Shown: positions 59,187-64,000 of the stretch, piece by piece
Position numbering within the stretch: the stretch's first letter is position 1
How the letters are laid out: the number at the start of each line of letters is the position of its first letter
NCBI RefSeq assembly: GCF_002362255.1
Contig: NZ_LPVV01000010.1
Span: 84,781-148,780 of the forward strand
DNA length: 64,000 nucleotides
Reading direction: 5' to 3'
Source of the DNA: Microbacterium sp. SZ1
GTDB taxonomy: Bacteria > Actinomycetota > Actinomycetes > Actinomycetales > Microbacteriaceae
Position numbers and translations under genes: made by a program
Notes under the pieces: model-generated
Database searches by the model: none
The model's input: only the letters and a program-made list of their open reading frames with translations
What the model was told of the DNA's origin: nothing

Positions 59187-59906
59187 GTGAGCAACGAAGC
59201 CCCCACCTTCTCCGCCGAGGTCGACGCCGCCATCGCGGCGGTGCGCGCCGAGGTCGCCCGACTGCACAGTGAACTGGTCCGCTACGGACTCGTCGTCTGG
59301 ACGGGCGGCAACGTCTCCGGCCGCGTTCCCGGCGCCGATCTGTTCGTGATCAAACCCAGCGGCGTGAGCTACGACGACCTCGCGCCCGAGAACATGATCC
59401 TCTGCGACCTCGACGGCGTCGTGATCCCCGGCACGCCCGGCAGCGACCGCTCGCCGTCGAGTGACACCGCCGCGCACGCGTACGTCTACCGCCACATGCC
59501 CGAGGTCGGCGGCGTCGTGCACACGCACTCGACCTACGCCGTGGCCTGGGCGGCGCGCGGCGAGGAGATCCCCTGCGTCATCACCGCGATGGCCGACGAG
59601 TTCGGAGGTCCGATCCCGGTCGGGCCCTTCGCGATCATCGGCGACGACTCGATCGGCCGCGGCATCGTCGAGACGCTGCGCGACCACCGCTCCCGCGCCG
59701 TGCTCATGCAGAACCACGGGCCGTTCACGATCGGCGCGGATGCGAAGGATGCCGTGAAGGCCGCCGTCATGGTCGAGGACGTCGCCCGCACCGTGCATCT
59801 GGCTCGCGAGGCAGGACCGCTGATCCCGATCCCGCAGGCCGCGATCGACAGCCTGTACGACCGATATCAGAACGTGTACGGCCAGAGCGAGGACGCGCGC
59901 CGATGA
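59187..59906 (+). CDS. araD: L-ribulose-5-phosphate 4-epimerase (class II aldolase family)
   Basis: The 239-residue class II aldolase-fold protein has the zinc ligands His112, His114 (VHTHSTYAVAW) and His177 (QNHGPF). The catalytic Asp93 is in SSDTAAH and the phosphate loop is GGNVSGR. It interconverts L-ribulose 5-phosphate and D-xylulose 5-phosphate. The GTG start follows CGAGGT. It is the first gene of the araD-araB-araA-galM operon and overlaps the kinase start by four bases. Confidence 0.92.
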   Translation: MSNEAPTFSAEVDAAIAAVRAEVARLHSELVRYGLVVWTGGNVSGRVPGADLFVIKPSGVSYDDLAPENMILCDLDGVVIPGTPGSDRSPSSDTAAHAYVYRHMPEVGGVVHTHSTYAVAWAARGEEIPCVITAMADEFGGPIPVGPFAIIGDDSIGRGIVETLRDHRSRAVLMQNHGPFTIGADAKDAVKAAVMVEDVARTVHLAREAGPLIPIPQAAIDSLYDRYQNVYGQSEDARR

Positions 59907-61498
59907 GCGCCGTCGACGACCTCCGCGAGGGCCGGACGAGCCTGGGCATCGAGCTCGGATCGACCCGCATCAAGGCGTGCCTGATCGGCTCCGATCCCGC
60001 CGCCGTGCTCGCGACCGGCTCGTTCTCATGGGAGAACCGGTTCGAGGACGGTCTGTGGACGTACCCGCTCGACGAGGTGTGGGCGGGTCTGCAGGCCGCG
60101 TTCGCCGAGCTCGTCGCGGATGCCGAGCAGCAGCACGGCATCCGCCCCACGACGTTCGGGGCGATCGGCATCTCCGCGATGATGCACGGCTATCTCGCGT
60201 TCGACGAGGCGGGTGAGCTGCTCGTGCCGTTCCGGACCTGGCGCAACACCAACACCGGCGTGGCCGCCGCCGAGCTCAGCGAGCTCTTCGGCGTCAACAT
60301 CCCGCTGCGCTGGTCGATCGCGCACCTGCATCAGGCCGTGCTCGACGACGAGGCGCACGTGGCGCGCATCGCGAGCGTCAACACCCTCGCCGGCTACGTG
60401 CACGAGCGGCTCACTGGTGAACGGGTGCTGGGCGTGGGCGACGCCTCGGGCATGTTCCCCATCGACTCCGCGACCGGCGACTACGACGAGCGGATGCTGC
60501 GCGCGTACGCCGCACGGACGGGCGACCGCCTTCCCCGGCCGCTCCACGAGATCCTGCCCGAGGTCCGTTCCGCCGGAGCCCGAGCCGGCGTGCTGACGGA
60601 CGAGGGGGCGGCGCTGCTCGACCCGACCGGTGCGCTGCGCGCCGGCATCCCGCTCTGTCCGCCGGAGGGCGACGCCGGAACCGGGATGGTGGCGACGAAC
60701 GCGGTCGCGCCGCGCACCGGCAACGTGTCGGCGGGGACGAGCATCTTCGCGATGGTCGTACTCGAGCGACCGCTCACCGAGGCGCATCACGAGCTCGACC
60801 TCGTGACCACGCCCGCGGGAGATGCCGTGGCGATGGTGCACTGCAATAACGGCGCCAGCGAGCTCGCCGCCTGGGCGGGACTCTTCACGCGGTTCGCCGC
60901 GGCCGCCGGCCAGCCCGTCGACGACGACGCGGTGTTCGACGTGCTCTTCCGCGAGGCCCTCGACGGAGAGGCGGATGCCGGCGGCCTGCTCGCCTACAAC
61001 CACCTCGCCGGCGAACCCATCGCCAAACTCGACGCCGGGCGCCCGCTCTTCGTGCGCACGCCCGACAGCGCCCTGACCCTCGCGAACGTCATGCGGGCGC
61101 AGCTCTACGGCGTCTTCGGCACGCTCGCGCTGGGCATGCAGGTGCTCGCGGACGAGGGCGTCGAACTGGATCGGATGTTCGCCCACGGCGGCATGTTCCG
61201 CACCGCGGGCGTGGCCCAGCGCTTCCTCGCCGGCGCGCTGGGAGCACCCGTCGCGGTCGGCGAACTCGCCTCCGAGGGCGGCGCGTGGGGCATCGCCGTG
61301 CTCGCCTCGTATCTCGCCCGCGCCGACGAGCGGTCGCTGGGGGAGTACCTCGACGAGACGGTGTTCGCCTCGGCATCCGTCTCGCTCGTCGATCCCGACC
61401 CCGCCGACGTCGCCGGGTTCGCCACCTATCTCGACCGCTACCGGGCGGGGCTGGCCGTCGAGGCCGCCGCCGTCGCGTCCCTCCCTCCTACCCGCTGA
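59903..61498 (+). CDS. araB: FGGY-family kinase, probable L-ribulokinase
   Basis: The 531-residue FGGY kinase has the N-terminal [14 protein letters not shown] phosphate motif, the ISAMMHGY substrate region and a C-terminal [17 protein letters not shown] adenosine segment. By sequence it is an actinobacterial xylulokinase-like FGGY protein rather than a classical enteric AraB. Its place between the 4-epimerase and isomerase genes makes L-ribulose the expected substrate. It overlaps araD by four bases, with araA 11 bases downstream. Confidence 0.87.
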   Translation: MSAVDDLREGRTSLGIELGSTRIKACLIGSDPAAVLATGSFSWENRFEDGLWTYPLDEVWAGLQAAFAELVADAEQQHGIRPTTFGAIGISAMMHGYLAFDEAGELLVPFRTWRNTNTGVAAAELSELFGVNIPLRWSIAHLHQAVLDDEAHVARIASVNTLAGYVHERLTGERVLGVGDASGMFPIDSATGDYDERMLRAYAARTGDRLPRPLHEILPEVRSAGARAGVLTDEGAALLDPTGALRAGIPLCPPEGDAGTGMVATNAVAPRTGNVSAGTSIFAMVVLERPLTEAHHELDLVTTPAGDAVAMVHCNNGASELAAWAGLFTRFAAAAGQPVDDDAVFDVLFREALDGEADAGGLLAYNHLAGEPIAKLDAGRPLFVRTPDSALTLANVMRAQLYGVFGTLALGMQVLADEGVELDRMFAHGGMFRTAGVAQRFLAGALGAPVAVGELASEGGAWGIAVLASYLARADERSLGEYLDETVFASASVSLVDPDPADVAGFATYLDRYRAGLAVEAAAVASLPPTR

Positions 61499-61509
61499 AA
61501 GGGCACACC

Positions 61510-63027
61510 ATGCCGAAGCTCACCACCTCGTTCGACGGCTACGAGGTCTGGTTCCTCACCGGCAGCCAGCACCTGTACGGCCCCGAGACGCTCGCCCAGG
61601 TCGCCGACCAGTCGCAGGAGATCGCTCGTCTGCTCGACGGCGCCGCCGACGTGCCGGTGCGCATCGTCTGGAAGCCGGTGCTGACGGATGCCGCCGCGAT
61701 CAAGCGCATCGCGCTCGAGGCGAACGCCGACGACCGGGTGATCGGCCTGGTCGCCTGGATGCACACGTTCAGCCCCGCGAAGATGTGGATCGCCGGTCTC
61801 GACGCGCTGCAGAAGCCGCTCGCCCACCTGCACACCCAGGCGAACGTCGAGCTGCCGTGGGCCGACATCGACTTCGACTTCATGAACCTCAATCAGGCCG
61901 CGCACGGCGACCGGGAGTTCGGGTACATCCAGACGCGCCTGGGCGTGCCGCGCAAGACGATCGTCGGGCACGCGTCCGATCCGCGCGTGCAGCGCGAACT
62001 CGGCACCTGGCAGCGGGCGGCCGCCGGTCTCGCCGCGTCGCGCGACCTGAAGCTCGCCCGCTTCGGCGACAACATGCGCTACGTCGCGGTGACCGAGGGC
62101 GACAAGACCGAGGCCGAGCTGCGCTTCGGCGTGCAGGTCAACACGTGGGGCGTGAACGAGCTGGCGGAGGCCGTCGCCGCGGCATCCGATTCCGCGATCG
62201 ACGCGCTCGTCGCCGAGTACGAGGAGCTGTACGAGGTCGCGCCCGAGCTCCGTCGCGGCGGCGAACGGCATTCCTCGCTGCGCGATGGCGCGGCGATCGA
62301 GATCGGGCTGCGCTCGTTCCTGGAGGAGGGCGCGTTCGGCGCCTTCACGACCTCGTTCGAAGACCTCGGCGCGCTGACGCAGCTGCCGGGTCTCGCGGTG
62401 CAGCGCCTCATGGCCGAGGGCTACGGCTTCGGCGCGGAGGGCGACTGGAAGACCGCGATCCTCGTGCGCATCGCGAACGTCATGGGCGCGGGCCTGCCGG
62501 GCGGCGCGAGCCTCATGGAGGACTACACGTACGACATGACCCCCGGCGATGAGCTGATCCTCGGCGCGCACATGCTCGAGGTCTCGCCGTCGCTGAGCAC
62601 GGCGAAGCCCACGCTCGAGATCCACCCGCTCGGCATCGGCGGCAAGGACGACCCGGTGCGCCTCGTGTTCACGGCCGACCCCGGCCCCGCGGTCGTGGTC
62701 GCGCTGAGCGACATGCGCGACCGGTTCCGCCTCACCGCCAATGTCGTCGAGAACGTCGAGCCGCGCGCCGCCCTGCCGAACCTGCCGGTCGGTCGCGCGG
62801 TCTGGAAGCCCGCGCCCGACTTCACGACGTCGGCCGCCGCGTGGCTCACCGCCGGTGCGGCGCACCACACGGTCATGTCCACCGCCGTGGGCCTCGAGGC
62901 GTTCCGCGACTTCGCCGAGATGGCCGAGGTCGAGCTGCTCGTGATCGACGAGAGCACGACGCTGCCGGAGTTCCAGAAGCAGGTGCGCTGGAACCAGGCG
63001 TACTACCGCCTGGCGCAGGGACTGTGA
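61510..63027 (+). CDS. araA: L-arabinose isomerase
   Basis: The 505-residue protein matches AraA over its whole length. [16 protein letters not shown] is at the N-terminus, [12 protein letters not shown] near residue 80, the metal-site Glu in LMEDYTYDM and the His in [11 protein letters not shown]. It converts L-arabinose to L-ribulose. The start is the only reasonable ATG, after the short GAAAGG at the end of the kinase gene. Its stop shares one base with the mutarotase start. Confidence 0.95.
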   Translation: MPKLTTSFDGYEVWFLTGSQHLYGPETLAQVADQSQEIARLLDGAADVPVRIVWKPVLTDAAAIKRIALEANADDRVIGLVAWMHTFSPAKMWIAGLDALQKPLAHLHTQANVELPWADIDFDFMNLNQAAHGDREFGYIQTRLGVPRKTIVGHASDPRVQRELGTWQRAAAGLAASRDLKLARFGDNMRYVAVTEGDKTEAELRFGVQVNTWGVNELAEAVAAASDSAIDALVAEYEELYEVAPELRRGGERHSSLRDGAAIEIGLRSFLEEGAFGAFTTSFEDLGALTQLPGLAVQRLMAEGYGFGAEGDWKTAILVRIANVMGAGLPGGASLMEDYTYDMTPGDELILGAHMLEVSPSLSTAKPTLEIHPLGIGGKDDPVRLVFTADPGPAVVVALSDMRDRFRLTANVVENVEPRAALPNLPVGRAVWKPAPDFTTSAAAWLTAGAAHHTVMSTAVGLEAFRDFAEMAEVELLVIDESTTLPEFQKQVRWNQAYYRLAQGL

Positions 63028-63962
63028 TGGCGACCGTACCCAGGTCGGGGCGTCAGCTGCGCCTCGCCGGCCACGGCTACGAGGCCGACGTCGCGAGCGT
63101 CGGAGCGACGCTGCGCACGCTGACCTTCCACGGCCGCGACCTCGTCGTGCCGTTCGAGTCCGACGAGGTGCGTCCGGCCTACCGCGGGGCGACGCTCGCC
63201 CCGTGGCCGAACCGCATCGTCGACGGACGGTACCGCTTCGGCGGCGTCGAGTACCAGCTGCCGCTCACCGAGCCCGCGCGCGGGCAGGCGCTGCACGGAC
63301 TCGTCGCCTGGACGGAGTTCGAGGACCGGCTCGTGCTCGACGACCGCGCCGTGCTGGCCGCCGTGATCGAACCGCAGGCCGGGTACCCGTTCCGCGTCGA
63401 GGTCGAGGTGGAGTACCGCCTCGACGCGAACGGCCTGGAGCAGACGGTGACGGCACGGAACCTCGGGACGGATGCCGCGCCCTGGGGCACCGGACCGCAT
63501 CCGTACCTCGTGGCGGGCCCGACGGATACCGCGAGCCGACGCGTCGACGCCTGGACCCTCAGCCTCCCGGCAGCCGAGGTACTCACGGTGACGCCCGACC
63601 GGCTGAGCCCTGTCGCGGTCGAGCCGGTGAGCCGGCATCCCGAGTGGGACTTCCGCACCGCACGCCGCATCGACGACGTCTTCATCGACCACGCCTTCAC
63701 CGGGCTCGCCCGCACAGGCGGCGTCGCCGAGGTGCGGGTGACGACCGACGACGGCTCGGGCGTCGCGATCAGCTTCGACGAGCGCTGCCCGTGGGTGCAG
63801 GTGCACACCGCTGACACTCCCGAGACGGCGTCGACGCACCGGCTCGGGCTCGCGGTCGAGCCGATGACCTGCCCGCCCGACGCGTTCACCTCCGGCACCG
63901 ACCTCGTCGTGCTCGAGCCGGGCGCAGCGCACGGGGCATCCTGGCGCATCCGCGCCCTGTGA
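63027..63962 (+). CDS. Aldose 1-epimerase (GalM-type mutarotase)
   Basis: The 311-residue beta-sandwich protein has the substrate residues Asn-Arg in LAPWPNRI, His in ALHGLV, the catalytic His in GTGPHPYLV and the catalytic Glu in LAVEPMTCP. It speeds interconversion of alpha and beta anomers so that the isomerase receives the right form of arabinose. It is coupled to araA by a one-base overlap and is the last gene of the operon. The window ends 38 bases after its stop, with no hairpin visible yet. Confidence 0.9.
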   Translation: MATVPRSGRQLRLAGHGYEADVASVGATLRTLTFHGRDLVVPFESDEVRPAYRGATLAPWPNRIVDGRYRFGGVEYQLPLTEPARGQALHGLVAWTEFEDRLVLDDRAVLAAVIEPQAGYPFRVEVEVEYRLDANGLEQTVTARNLGTDAAPWGTGPHPYLVAGPTDTASRRVDAWTLSLPAAEVLTVTPDRLSPVAVEPVSRHPEWDFRTARRIDDVFIDHAFTGLARTGGVAEVRVTTDDGSGVAISFDERCPWVQVHTADTPETASTHRLGLAVEPMTCPPDAFTSGTDLVVLEPGAAHGASWRIRAL

Positions 63963-64000
63963 CACCCGGGGCGCGGCGGAAGATCAGAAACGCCTCGGAA

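Noticed and set aside
1..64000. tRNA, rRNA, prophage, insertion sequences, attachment sites
   Set aside because: No cloverleaf or CCA-type gene, transposase, integrase or phage structural gene was recognised on either strand.

Overview
This is a 64-kb chromosomal segment from a very GC-rich, high-G+C Gram-positive bacterium. By eye it fits Microbacteriaceae, probably Microbacterium or a close relative. The reasons are dense codon usage with G/C in third positions, frequent GTG starts, many ATGA/GTGA start-stop overlaps, TANNNT -10 boxes placed 6-8 nt before the start codon (leaderless mRNAs), a cell-wall protein with an LAxTG-like sorting signal, and an almost pure actinobacterial set of sugar-utilisation genes. 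I see no phage, insertion sequence, tRNA, rRNA or CRISPR array, and no gene-free stretch longer than 300 bases.

The window is a carbohydrate-catabolism island made of consecutive regulator-transporter-enzyme modules. 0-6.7 kb: the tail of an unknown gene, an aldo/keto reductase, then a class-V aminotransferase with a CUT1 ABC transporter under a FadR-type GntR regulator. 6.9-9.4 kb: an ACT-domain protein, a Cds1-like PLP enzyme and a proline-rich membrane protein. 9.5-12.4 kb: rbsK, rbsD and a HutC-type GntR gene, divergent from a small transaldolase-like gene. 12.5-18.4 kb: a complete non-phosphorylative L-fucose pathway (aldose dehydrogenase, lactonase, L-fuconate dehydratase, 2-keto-3-deoxy-sugar-acid dehydrogenase, diketo-acid hydrolase) with a FadR-type regulator. 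18.3-24.3 kb: a LacI regulator, a D-tagatose 3-epimerase-type enzyme and a ribose-type CUT2 ABC transporter. 24.4-29.8 kb: an operon of a cupin phosphoglucose-isomerase-like protein, a FGGY kinase, a 2-hydroxyacid dehydrogenase, a shikimate-dehydrogenase-like protein, a phosphotriesterase-like lactonase and a small monooxygenase-like protein, with no pathway I can name. 29.9-32.6 kb: a CE7 esterase, a CGNR-type regulator and an EamA transporter. 32.8-37.2 kb: the methylcitrate cycle (GntR, prpD, prpB, prpC). 37.3-41.4 kb: a surface protein and an MFS sugar porter. 41.6-48.8 kb: a GH51 arabinofuranosidase with its CUT1 transporter, a LacI regulator and an alditol oxidase. 49-57.2 kb: an FMN reductase, a LacI regulator, and a YtfQRT-YjfF-type CUT2 transporter with a second, duplicated ATPase. 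57.2-64 kb: an epimerase, a LacI regulator and the L-arabinose operon (4-epimerase, kinase, isomerase, mutarotase).

The modules are tied together by operators that can be read by eye. A CCTGTAATGACAGG-type palindrome stands before the rbsK/transaldolase genes, the CUT2 transporter and the unassigned 24-30 kb operon, so these three loci look like one regulon. Two LacI paralogues (49.6 and 58.1 kb) have matching but diverged CCGG-centred operators. The fucose locus has a GACATCGGATGT-type operator in two promoters and a third copy inside a gene. The arabinofuranosidase LacI site recurs before the alditol oxidase.

Two families of intergenic repeats (a 55-bp palindrome with four copies, and a CGCTCAACGACC-type repeat) lie at gene ends. 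In places they have become part of the coding sequence, most clearly as a 9-residue repeat tail on the methylcitrate regulator.
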